From Oscillibacter sp. (GTDB taxonomy: Bacteria; Bacillota; Clostridia; Oscillospirales; Oscillospiraceae): 42,984 bases of DNA. Where the stretch lies: positions 5,551 to 48,534 of the forward strand of contig DPPB01000008.1 in NCBI GenBank assembly GCA_003539495.1, in the 5' to 3' direction. This document shows positions 7,845 through 15,400 of the stretch, one piece after another. The position numbers and the translations under genes were made by a program. The notes beneath the pieces were generated by a model that saw only the letters and a list, made by a program, of their open reading frames with translations, made no database searches and was not told where the DNA came from. Each line of letters starts with the position of its first letter. The first letter of the stretch is position 1.

Positions 7845-7932
7845 TACTTCACTGCGAATTACCACACTTTCTGCCCCGGCGAAAGGAGAAACCGTCCGCC
7901 CGTCACTGTCACCGTATGTTCACAAAAAAGCC

Positions 7933-7961
7933 TTGATTTGGATAGGGGACAGTGCTATAAT
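7933..7961 (+). promoter_or_regulatory. Promoter of the polysaccharide operon
   Basis: TTGATT (7933-7938), 17-base spacer, TATAAT (7956-7961) with an upstream TG making it an extended -10. It lies 68 bases before the first gene. No other comparably good promoter was noticed before the terminator at 27512, so the operon may depend on it. Confidence 0.75.
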
Positions 7962-7990
7962 TTTTTATATTTGATAGTATATCTCACTTT

Positions 7991-8003
7991 GCCCTTTTTG
8001 GGC
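7991..8003 (+). promoter_or_regulatory. Small leader hairpin before the polysaccharide operon
   Basis: GCCC-TTTTT-GGGC forms a 4-bp GC stem with a 5-base loop in the short untranslated leader. It is too small and lacks the U-tract of a terminator. Long clostridial polysaccharide operons can be controlled by processive antitermination through leader hairpins (LoaP type), but similarity to such an element is not demonstrated. Confidence 0.25.
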
Positions 8004-8028
8004 TTACCATGAGAAACGAGGGGATTTT

Positions 8029-9228
8029 ATGCACAAAATACCGTTTAGCCCGCCGGATATTACGGAGGCTGAAATTCAGGAGGTTTGCGAGGCTCTGCGT
8101 TCCGGCTGGATCACCACCGGACCCAAGACCAAGGAGTTTGAGCGGCAGATCGCCGCCTACTGCGGGACGGATAAGGCCGTGTGCCTCAACTCCGCCACTG
8201 CCTGTCTGGAGATGACTCTGCGCATCCTGGGCATCGGCCCCGGGGACGAGGTCATCACCTCCGCCTATACCTACACCGCCTCCGCCAGCCCCGTGTGCCA
8301 TGTGGGTGCCAAGCTGGTGCTGGTGGACACTTTGCCGGGGTCTTATGAGATGGATCCGCAGCAGCTTTCCGCTGCTTTTACAGAGCGCACCAAGGCAGTG
8401 ATTCCCGTGGACCTGGGCGGCATCCTGGCGGATTACGACACGATCTTCGCCATTGCGGAGGATAAGAAGGCCCTGTTCACCCCCAAGGGTGATCTGCAGC
8501 GGCAGATCGGCCGGGTGGCCGTGGTGGCTGACGGAGCCCACAGCTTCGGCGCCCAGCGCCACGGAAAGCGATCCGGCAGCTTTGCGGACTTCACCACATT
8601 TTCGTTCCATGCGGTGAAGAACCTCACCACCGCCGAGGGCGGCGCCGCCACCTGGAATCCCGCTCTGGGCCTGGATGACGAGGCCATTTATAAGCAGTAT
8701 ATGCTCCTGAGCCTCCATGGCCAGAATAAGGACGCTCTGGCCAAGACCAAGCCCGGCGCCTGGGAATATGACATTGTGGCCCCCCTTTATAAATGCAACA
8801 TGACGGATATTATGGCGGGCATCGGCCTGGCCCAGCTGAAGCGCTATCCGGGGCTGCTGGAAAAGCGGTATAAGCTGGTGCGGCTTTATAATCAGCTGCT
8901 CTCCGATTGCGGCGTGGAGCACGCCCCCCACTTTAGGGAGGACGAGGTTTCCAGCTGCCATCTGTACCTGGCCCGGCTCACAGGCAAGACCATGGCCCGG
9001 CGTAACGAGATCATCGAGACCATGGCCCAGCGGGGCGTTGCCACCAACGTACACTATAAGCCCCTGCCCCTGCTGACGGCTTATAAGAATCTGGGCTTCG
9101 ATATAAAGGACTATCCCAATGCCCTGGCCCAGTTTGAAAACGAGATCACCCTGCCCCTGTACTCCACCCTTACGGAGGAGGACGTGCGGTTTATCTGCCA
9201 GACTCTGAAGGACTGCCTGCAGGGCTGA
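8029..9228 (+). CDS. DegT/DnrJ/EryC1/StrS family sugar aminotransferase
   Basis: A PLP-dependent enzyme that converts a nucleotide keto-sugar to an amino sugar, usually with glutamate as donor. It has 399 residues, typical of the family. Diagnostic features are GWITTGPKTKEFE (26-38), the cofactor-phosphate region SATACLEM, Asp168 in VADGAHSFGA, and the Schiff-base lysine Lys197 in FHAVKNLTTAEGG. It is clearly distinct from the WbpE-like paralogue at 11165 and probably handles another sugar, for example a 4-keto-6-deoxy intermediate. No 4,6-dehydratase that would supply such a substrate is present in the window. It is the first gene of the operon and has GAGGGGA as ribosome binding site. Confidence 0.9.
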   Translation: MHKIPFSPPDITEAEIQEVCEALRSGWITTGPKTKEFERQIAAYCGTDKAVCLNSATACLEMTLRILGIGPGDEVITSAYTYTASASPVCHVGAKLVLVDTLPGSYEMDPQQLSAAFTERTKAVIPVDLGGILADYDTIFAIAEDKKALFTPKGDLQRQIGRVAVVADGAHSFGAQRHGKRSGSFADFTTFSFHAVKNLTTAEGGAATWNPALGLDDEAIYKQYMLLSLHGQNKDALAKTKPGAWEYDIVAPLYKCNMTDIMAGIGLAQLKRYPGLLEKRYKLVRLYNQLLSDCGVEHAPHFREDEVSSCHLYLARLTGKTMARRNEIIETMAQRGVATNVHYKPLPLLTAYKNLGFDIKDYPNALAQFENEITLPLYSTLTEEDVRFICQTLKDCLQG

Positions 9229-9253
9229 TAAAAAAGGAAAAGGATACCGATTT

Positions 9254-9907
9254 ATGGACAATCAAAACGGCGCCCGGCAGCCCTACACGCCCATCACGCC
9301 GCCCTCGTGGGGGGCCATGGCCTGCAAGCGGGCCTTTGACGTCGTGTGCTCCCTGCTGGGGCTGGTGGTGCTGAGCCCGCTGCTGCTGGTGGTTTCCCTG
9401 CTGGTGGCAGTTACCTCCCCCGGCGGCGTGTTCTTCCGGCAGGAGCGCATCGGCAAGGGCGGCAAGCCCTTCCGCATCTTCAAGTTCCGCTCCATGCGCA
9501 AGGATAATGCGGGCCTGAAGATCACCACCGGCAACGACAGCCGCATCACCCCCGTGGGCCGCTTCCTGCGCAAGAGTAAAATAGACGAGCTGCCCCAGCT
9601 GATAAACGTCCTGGTGGGGGACATGAGCTTCGTAGGCCCCCGGCCGGAGGTGGCGGACTATGTTTCTTTGTACACCCCCTATCAGCGCCAGGTGCTGCTG
9701 GTGCGGCCCGGCATCACGGGCCTGGCGTCCATCCGCTTCCGCAATGAAAACGACCTGCTCACCGCCAGCACCGATCCCAACCGCACCTATATCGAGCAGA
9801 TCATGCCCCGGAAGATCGACCTGGACCTGGAGTATATTCCCCACGCCTCGGTGCTTTATGACATCAAGCTGATTTTCCAGACCTTTGCGGTGGTAATAAA
9901 GGAGTAA
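9254..9907 (+). CDS. Initiating phosphoglycosyl transferase (bacterial sugar transferase, monotopic)
   Basis: Transfers a sugar-1-phosphate from a UDP-sugar to undecaprenyl phosphate, starting the repeat unit on the membrane. The 217-residue protein is the small catalytic-core type (PglC-like). One hydrophobic hairpin-forming segment lies at about 27-57. Then come FRQERIGKGGKPF, FKFRSMR, the catalytic Asp-Glu pair in KIDELPQLINVLVGDMSFVG, and RPE. The DegT aminotransferase just upstream suggests that the first sugar may be an amino-dideoxy sugar, as with PglC (inference). It sits 25 bases after that gene. Confidence 0.9.
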   Translation: MDNQNGARQPYTPITPPSWGAMACKRAFDVVCSLLGLVVLSPLLLVVSLLVAVTSPGGVFFRQERIGKGGKPFRIFKFRSMRKDNAGLKITTGNDSRITPVGRFLRKSKIDELPQLINVLVGDMSFVGPRPEVADYVSLYTPYQRQVLLVRPGITGLASIRFRNENDLLTASTDPNRTYIEQIMPRKIDLDLEYIPHASVLYDIKLIFQTFAVVIKE

Positions 9908-9918
9908 AGAGTAGCTTT

Positions 9919-11163
9919 ATGAGAATTTGGCTCATCAACCATTATGCGGTGCCGCCCCAGTATTACCCGCTGGCCCGGCAGAACTATTTTGCCAAGAACC
10001 TTATGGCCCTGGGCCACGAGGTGACCATCTTCGCCGCCAGCACCGTGCACAACTCCGATCAGAACCTCATCGAGGACGATACCCCTTATCGGGAGGACGT
10101 GGTGGACGGGGTCCACTATGTGCTCGTCCGCTGCAAGGGCTACCGCGGCAACGGCCTCTCCCGCATTCTCAATATGCTGGAGTTTGCCCGAAAGCTGCCG
10201 TCCGTGTGCAATCAGTACCCCCGGCCCGATGCCATCGTGGCCACCTCTATGCCTCCCATGTCCTGTGCGGCGGGCATCAAGCTGGCCCGGAAATACGGCT
10301 GCCGGGGCATCGCCGAGATTGCGGACCTTTGGCCGGAGAGTGTTATTGCCTATGACATTGCCGGCCCCCATAATCCGGCGGTGCTGTGGCTGCGCCGGCT
10401 GGAGAAGTGGATTTACACCCGGTCTGACGCCGTGGTGTTCACCATGGAGGGCGCTTACGACTATATTAAGGAGCAGCATTGGGAGCGGGCCGTGCCCCGG
10501 AGCAAGGTCCACTATATCAATAACGGCGTGGACCTGGAGCTGTTTGAGTATAATAAGGCGAATTTCTCGGTGGAGGATCCGGACCTGGACGATCCGGATA
10601 CCTTCAAGGTGGTCTACACCGGGTCCATCCGCCAGGTGAATGGTCTGGGCCTGCTGCTGGATGCGGCCAAGGAGGTCCGGGACCCCCGGGTGCGCTTCCT
10701 TATTTGGGGCGATGGCGACGAGCGGCCCGCCCTGGAGCAGCGCGTAAAGGACGAGAACATCGGCAACGTGGTGTTCAAGGGCCGGGTGGAGAAAAAGCTC
10801 GTGCCCTCCATCGTCAGCCGTGCGGATGTGAACCTGGCCCACAACACGCCTTCCCCTCTGTTCCGCTTTGGCATCAGCTTTAACAAGCTGTTTGACTATT
10901 TGGCCGCCGGGAAGCCGGTGCTGTCGGATTTCCCCTGCCCATATAATCCCGCCGTGACCTATGGGGCCGGGCTGGATGTGCAGCATCCGGATGCCGCCTC
11001 GGTTGCCCGCCGGGTGGAGGAGATGGCCGCTATGGGCCCGGAGGAGCGGGACAAGCTCTCCTGCAATGCCCTGCGTGCGGCCCATGATTATGACTTTAAG
11101 AAACTGACCGAGAAGCTGCTGGATGTCATTGAGCATCCCGTGACAGACGGGAAGGAGGATTAA
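9919..11163 (+). CDS. Glycosyltransferase family 4
   Basis: A 414-residue GT-B fold retaining glycosyltransferase, probably adding one sugar to the lipid-linked repeat unit at the cytoplasmic face. The N-terminal domain begins MRIWLINHYAVPPQ and has the conserved ADLWPES segment found in WbuB/WcaI-like enzymes. The C-terminal domain has YTGSIRQVNGLGLLLDA and the nucleotide-sugar-binding FNKLFDYLAAGKPVLSD. No transmembrane helix is evident. It is separated by 11 bases from the phosphoglycosyl transferase and abuts the WbpE-like gene, so the three are probably translated from one message. Donor and acceptor cannot be deduced from motifs. Confidence 0.9.
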   Translation: MRIWLINHYAVPPQYYPLARQNYFAKNLMALGHEVTIFAASTVHNSDQNLIEDDTPYREDVVDGVHYVLVRCKGYRGNGLSRILNMLEFARKLPSVCNQYPRPDAIVATSMPPMSCAAGIKLARKYGCRGIAEIADLWPESVIAYDIAGPHNPAVLWLRRLEKWIYTRSDAVVFTMEGAYDYIKEQHWERAVPRSKVHYINNGVDLELFEYNKANFSVEDPDLDDPDTFKVVYTGSIRQVNGLGLLLDAAKEVRDPRVRFLIWGDGDERPALEQRVKDENIGNVVFKGRVEKKLVPSIVSRADVNLAHNTPSPLFRFGISFNKLFDYLAAGKPVLSDFPCPYNPAVTYGAGLDVQHPDAASVARRVEEMAAMGPEERDKLSCNALRAAHDYDFKKLTEKLLDVIEHPVTDGKED

Positions 11164-11164
11164 T

Positions 11165-12292
11165 ATGCAATTTATAGATTTGAAAGCCCAGTATGCAGCC
11201 CTGAGGGGCGAGATCAATGCCAATATCCAGGCGGTGCTGGATTCCGCCCAGTTTATCGGCGGTCCCCAGGTAAAGCAGCTGGAGCAGGAGCTGGCGGACT
11301 TTGTGGGCCGCAAGCACTGCATTACCTGTGCCAACGGCACCGACGCCCTGCAGATCGCCTACATGGTGGCGGGCGTAGGGGAGGGGGACGCCGTATTCTG
11401 CCCGGACATGACCTTCATTTCCTCCACGGAACCGGCTAAGATGTTCGGCGCCACCTCCGTGTTCTGCGACATTACCAAGGACACCTATACCCTCTGCCCG
11501 GAGAGCCTGGAAAAGCAGATAAAGGCTGTGCTGGCCCAGGGCAAGCTCAAGCCCAAGGCCGTGGTGGCCGTGGACATTTTGGGCAACCCCTGCGACTATG
11601 ACACCATTGCGCCCATTTGCGAGAAGTACGGCCTCACCCTCATTGAGGATGCCGCCCAGGCCTTCGGCGCATCCAATAAGGGCCGCAAATGCTGCTCCTT
11701 CGGCTATATTGCCACCACCTCCTTCTTCCCGGCCAAGCCCCTGGGCTGCTATGGCGATGGCGGCGCCATCTTCACCGATGACGATGCCGCGGCGGATGTT
11801 ATCCGCTCCCTGTGTGTCCACGGCAAGGGCCCCGGCGGCAAGTATGACAACATTCGTGTGGGCATGAACTCCCGGCTGGATACCATCCAGGCGGCTGTTT
11901 TGCTGCCCAAGCTGAAGGCCCTGAAGGACTATGAGATCGACCGCCGCCAGGAGGTGGCCGGCCGGTATAATGCCGCCTTCGGCAAGGATTTTACCGTGCC
12001 GTTCGTGGCGGAGGGGTGCGTCTCTGCCTGGGCCCAGTATGCCATTTTGGCTAAGGATACCCAGACCCGGGACAGGGTCATCGCCCATCTGAAGGAAAAG
12101 AATATCCCCAATATGATTTATTATCCCACCCCCCAGCACGCCCTGCCGGTGTTCAAGGCCGAGCCCCACTACGGCGAGACCTATGCAAACGCCAATGACT
12201 ACTGCGCCAGGACCCTGTCCCTGCCCATGCACCCGTATATGGACGCCGCCCAGCAGCAGACGATCATTGACGCGGTACGGGAGGCACTGTGA
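11165..12292 (+). CDS. wbpE: WbpE-like aminotransferase (UDP-3-keto-GlcNAcA C3 amination)
   Basis: A PLP enzyme predicted to aminate the 3-keto group of UDP-2-acetamido-3-oxo-glucuronic acid using glutamate. The 375-residue protein has the family opening MQFIDLKAQYAALR, IGGPQVKQLEQELADFVG, CANGTDALQIA, Asp162 in IEDAAQAFGA, and lysine 191 in TTSFFPAKPLGCYGDGGA. The specific WbpE call rests on this motif pattern and on the neighbours: a WbpD-type acetyltransferase overlapping by one base, a WbpA-type dehydrogenase and a WbpB-type oxidoreductase. In Pseudomonas these four act in one pathway in which 2-oxoglutarate released by WbpE helps WbpB turn over. Confidence 0.88.
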   Translation: MQFIDLKAQYAALRGEINANIQAVLDSAQFIGGPQVKQLEQELADFVGRKHCITCANGTDALQIAYMVAGVGEGDAVFCPDMTFISSTEPAKMFGATSVFCDITKDTYTLCPESLEKQIKAVLAQGKLKPKAVVAVDILGNPCDYDTIAPICEKYGLTLIEDAAQAFGASNKGRKCCSFGYIATTSFFPAKPLGCYGDGGAIFTDDDAAADVIRSLCVHGKGPGGKYDNIRVGMNSRLDTIQAAVLLPKLKALKDYEIDRRQEVAGRYNAAFGKDFTVPFVAEGCVSAWAQYAILAKDTQTRDRVIAHLKEKNIPNMIYYPTPQHALPVFKAEPHYGETYANANDYCARTLSLPMHPYMDAAQQQTIIDAVREAL

Positions 12293-12873
12293 TGGAGGAG
12301 AAGTATTTTGTGCATCCCTCCAGCTTTGTGGATGAGGATGTGGAGATCGGCGAGGGCACCAAGATCTGGCACTTCTGCCACATTCAGAAGGGGGCCCGTA
12401 TCGGCAAGCGCTGCTCCCTGGGGCAAAACGTGAATGTCAGCAACCATGTAAAGGTGGGTGACGGCTGCAAGCTGCAGAATAATGTCTCCCTGTACGAGGG
12501 GGTGGAGCTGGAGGACTATGTGTTCTGCGGCCCCTCCTGTGTGTTCACCAACGACCTGACCCCCCGGGCCAAGTATCCCAAGGGCAGCGCCGGGTATCAT
12601 AAGACTCTCATTAGGGAGGGCGCATCCATCGGTGCCAATGCCACCATTGTCTGCGGCCATACCGTGGGCCGCTGGGCCCTCATCGGGGCTGGCGCCGTGG
12701 TGGCCTGCAATGTGCCCGATCATGCGCTGATGCTGGGCGTCCCGGCGAAAATTCGCGGCTGGGCCTGCGAGTGCGGCGCACTGCTGCACTTTGACGGGGA
12801 AACGGCCACCTGTACCGCCTGCGGCAGGAACTATCGGATGAAAGCGGAAAACGAAGTGGAGGAGTGTAAGTAA
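12292..12873 (+). CDS. wbpD: WbpD/WlbB-like left-handed beta-helix N-acetyltransferase
   Basis: Predicted to acetylate the 3-amino group made by WbpE, giving UDP-2,3-diacetamido-glucuronic acid. Residues about 5-160 are hexapeptide repeats (for example VEIGEGTKIWHFCHI, ARIGKRCSLGQNV, ASIGANATIVCG) that form a left-handed beta-helix trimer, ending in the typical MLGVPAKIRGW. A short C-terminal extension has CECG and CTACG, two cysteine pairs like a small zinc ribbon. The ATG at 12292 shares its first base with the upstream TGA, so translation is coupled; an in-frame GTG one codon earlier is less likely. The next gene starts 2 bases after its stop. Confidence 0.9.
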   Translation: MEEKYFVHPSSFVDEDVEIGEGTKIWHFCHIQKGARIGKRCSLGQNVNVSNHVKVGDGCKLQNNVSLYEGVELEDYVFCGPSCVFTNDLTPRAKYPKGSAGYHKTLIREGASIGANATIVCGHTVGRWALIGAGAVVACNVPDHALMLGVPAKIRGWACECGALLHFDGETATCTACGRNYRMKAENEVEECK

Positions 12874-12874
12874 T

Positions 12875-14203
12875 ATGAAATTCGACACCATTTACGACGG
12901 CCTGATCAAGGGCACGGAGAAGCTGGCCCTGGTGGGCCTGGGCTATGTGGGCATGCCCATTGCTGTGGAGTTTGCTAAGCATATCTCCGTCATCGGCTTT
13001 GACATCAATGAAAAACGTGTAAACGAATACGCCAGCGGCATCGACGCCACCAACGAGGTGGGTGAGGCCATCAAGAACACCACCGTGGAATTCACCTCCG
13101 ACCCCAAGCGGCTGAAGGAGGCCAAGTTCATCGTAGTGGCTGTTCCCACCCCCGTGAATCCCGATACCACCCCGGACCTGCGCCCGGTGGAGGGGGCCTC
13201 CCGCACTGTGGGCCAGAATCTGACTCCCGGTGCCATCGTGGTCTTTGAGTCCACGGTGTATCCCGGCGTTACCGAGGACATCTGCGTGCCCATTATCGAG
13301 AAGGAGTCCGGCCTCAAGTGCGGCGTGGATTGGAAGATCGGCTATAGCCCCGAGCGCATCAACCCCGGTGACCGGGTCCATACCCTCACCAACATCCGCA
13401 AGATCGTCTCCGGCATGGATGAGGAGTCCGCCCGGGAAATTAAAAAGGTGTACGACATCGTCATCAAGGTCGGCACCTTCCCCGTGTCCACCATCAAGAC
13501 TGCCGAGGCCGTGAAGGTGGTGGAGAACAGCCAGCGGGATATCAATATCGCCTTCATGAACGAGGTGGCCATGATCTGTGACCGCATGGGCATCGACACC
13601 GATGAGGTCCTGGCGGGCATGAACACCAAGTGGAACGCCCTGGGCTTTAAGCCGGGCCTGGTGGGCGGCCACTGCATCGGCGTGGACCCCTACTATCTCA
13701 CCAATGCCGCCGAGGCTCTGGGCTATCACAGCCAGATCATCCTCAACGGCCGTAAGGTCAACGACAGCATGGGCGGTTTTGTGGCCGATGCGGCCATCAA
13801 GCAAATGATCGAGGCGGGCATGGCTCCCAAGAAGGCCACCGTGGTTATCCTGGGCATTACCTTCAAGGAGAACTGCCCCGACACCCGCAACAGCAAGGTG
13901 GTGGACATCATCAACCGCCTGAAGGAGTATGACATCCACCCCGTGGTCACAGATCCCTGGGCCGATGCCGCCGTGGCAGAGCATGAGTACGGCGTTACCC
14001 TGACGGATTTTGATAAGATCCCCAAGGCTGACTGCGTCATCGTGGCCGTGGGCCACAATGAGTTCCGCTCCCTGTCCATGATGCAGCTGAAGGGCCTGTT
14101 TAAGAGCGACCTGCCCGACAGCGAAAAGGTCCTCATCGATGTAAAGAGCCTCTATCGTATGGACGAGCTGAAGGCCTCCGGAATGCGCTTTTGGAGATTG
14201 TAA
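12875..14203 (+). CDS. wbpA: UDP-N-acetylglucosamine 6-dehydrogenase (WbpA/WbpO-like)
   Basis: NAD-dependent four-electron oxidation of a UDP-HexNAc at C6 to the uronic acid, the first step of the diacetamido-uronate route. The 442-residue protein has the Rossmann motif GLGYVGMP (21-28), VAVPTPVN (88-95), FESTVYPG, GYSPERINPGD, KTAEAVKVVENSQRDINIA and the catalytic cysteine Cys267 in VGGHCIGVDPYYLT. Sequence type agrees with UDP-GlcNAc or UDP-GalNAc dehydrogenases (WbpA, WbpO, TviB). The wbpB, wbpD and wbpE neighbours favour UDP-GlcNAc. An alternative WecC-like role on UDP-ManNAc cannot be excluded because a 2-epimerase is also encoded in the operon. Confidence 0.9.
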   Translation: MKFDTIYDGLIKGTEKLALVGLGYVGMPIAVEFAKHISVIGFDINEKRVNEYASGIDATNEVGEAIKNTTVEFTSDPKRLKEAKFIVVAVPTPVNPDTTPDLRPVEGASRTVGQNLTPGAIVVFESTVYPGVTEDICVPIIEKESGLKCGVDWKIGYSPERINPGDRVHTLTNIRKIVSGMDEESAREIKKVYDIVIKVGTFPVSTIKTAEAVKVVENSQRDINIAFMNEVAMICDRMGIDTDEVLAGMNTKWNALGFKPGLVGGHCIGVDPYYLTNAAEALGYHSQIILNGRKVNDSMGGFVADAAIKQMIEAGMAPKKATVVILGITFKENCPDTRNSKVVDIINRLKEYDIHPVVTDPWADAAVAEHEYGVTLTDFDKIPKADCVIVAVGHNEFRSLSMMQLKGLFKSDLPDSEKVLIDVKSLYRMDELKASGMRFWRL

Positions 14204-14256
14204 GAGACGAGACCCGCCCATTGGGCACAAATCTATAAAAAGGCGAGGAAATGATT

Positions 14257-15336
14257 ATGAAATACGCGCTTATCGGTTGCGGACGCATCGCCGTGAACCA
14301 CATGAAGGCCGCCATCAACAACAAGCTGGAGATTGTCGCCGTGTGTGACGTACTGCCGGAGAAGATGGAGGCACTGCTTGAAAAATATGACCTGCAAAAC
14401 GACCCCTCCATCAAGCGCTACACCGACTATAAGCAGATGCTGGCGGAAAATGACATCACTCTGGCGTCCATCGCCACCGAAAGCGGCATCCACGCCCAGA
14501 TTGCGCTCTATTGCATCGATCACGGCGTAAACGTCATCATCGAAAAGCCCATGGCCATGAGCATGGATGATGCCGAGGAGATCGTCCGCCGCAGCGAGGA
14601 AAAGCATGTGAAGGTCTCCGCCTGTCACCAAAACCGCTTCAACGTGGCCGTTCAGCAGATGCGCAAGGCTTTGGAGACCGGGCGCTTTGGAAAAATTTCC
14701 CACGGCTCCATCCACGTTCGCTGGAACCGGGACCACAGCTATTATGACCAGGCCCCCTGGCGGGGCACCTGGGCTCAGGATGGCGGCTGCCTCATGAACC
14801 AGTGCATCCACGGCATCGACCTGCTGCGTTGGATGATGGGCAACGAGGTGGAGGAGGTCTACGGCGTCACCAAGCAGCAGTTCCATGATTATCTGGAGTG
14901 CGAGGATATCGGTATGGCCGTGGTGAAGTTCAAAAACGGCGCTGTGGGTACTATCGAGGGCACCACCAACGTCTACCCCAAGAATCTGGAGGAGACTCTT
15001 TACCTGTTCGGTGAGACCGGCACCGTGAAGCTCGGCGGCACCTCCACCAATAATATTGATGTGTGGAACTTCTCCCATGAGACCGCCGATGACGAGAAAA
15101 ACAAGGGCCTGCAGGAGGCTACCTCCAATGTCTACGGCAACGGCCACACCAGCCTCTTTGCCGACATGATGGACGCTATCGAGCACGACCGCAAGCCCTA
15201 TGTGGATGCCGTGGCCGGCCGCAACGCCCTGGAGATGATTTTGGCCATTTATCAATCCGCCGCCACCGGCCGGCCCGTGAAGCTGCCCCTTGCGCATGTG
15301 GCCAGTACGGACTTCACCGGCCGCTTCGGCAAGTAA
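14257..15336 (+). CDS. wbpB: WbpB-like NAD-dependent oxidoreductase (Gfo/Idh/MocA family)
   Basis: Predicted to oxidise C3 of UDP-GlcNAcA to the 3-keto sugar used by WbpE. The N-terminal Rossmann domain begins MKYALIGCGRIAVNH and includes IIEKPMAM, carrying the conserved family lysine. The substrate domain has ACHQNRFNVAVQQ, WNRDHSYYDQAPWRGTW and GGCLMNQCIHGIDLL, very similar in pattern to WbpB. At 359 residues it is longer than the roughly 316 residues of the Pseudomonas enzyme, with extra sequence toward the C-terminus. The ATG at 14257 is preferred over 14251 because it has proper spacing from GGCGAGGAA. It completes the set of four pathway enzymes lying side by side. Confidence 0.88.
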   Translation: MKYALIGCGRIAVNHMKAAINNKLEIVAVCDVLPEKMEALLEKYDLQNDPSIKRYTDYKQMLAENDITLASIATESGIHAQIALYCIDHGVNVIIEKPMAMSMDDAEEIVRRSEEKHVKVSACHQNRFNVAVQQMRKALETGRFGKISHGSIHVRWNRDHSYYDQAPWRGTWAQDGGCLMNQCIHGIDLLRWMMGNEVEEVYGVTKQQFHDYLECEDIGMAVVKFKNGAVGTIEGTTNVYPKNLEETLYLFGETGTVKLGGTSTNNIDVWNFSHETADDEKNKGLQEATSNVYGNGHTSLFADMMDAIEHDRKPYVDAVAGRNALEMILAIYQSAATGRPVKLPLAHVASTDFTGRFGK

Positions 15337-15400
15337 GAGGGATACCCCCTGCGCAGAAGCGGCTCGCCCGGACGAGAACATAGAGCAAAGGAGATAGAAT

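Noticed and set aside
12780..12840. CxC/CxxC extension of the WbpD-like protein as a novel domain
   Set aside because: As far as I recall, similar short zinc-ribbon-like tails occur in other WbpD/WlbB relatives, so it is described with the gene rather than as a finding.
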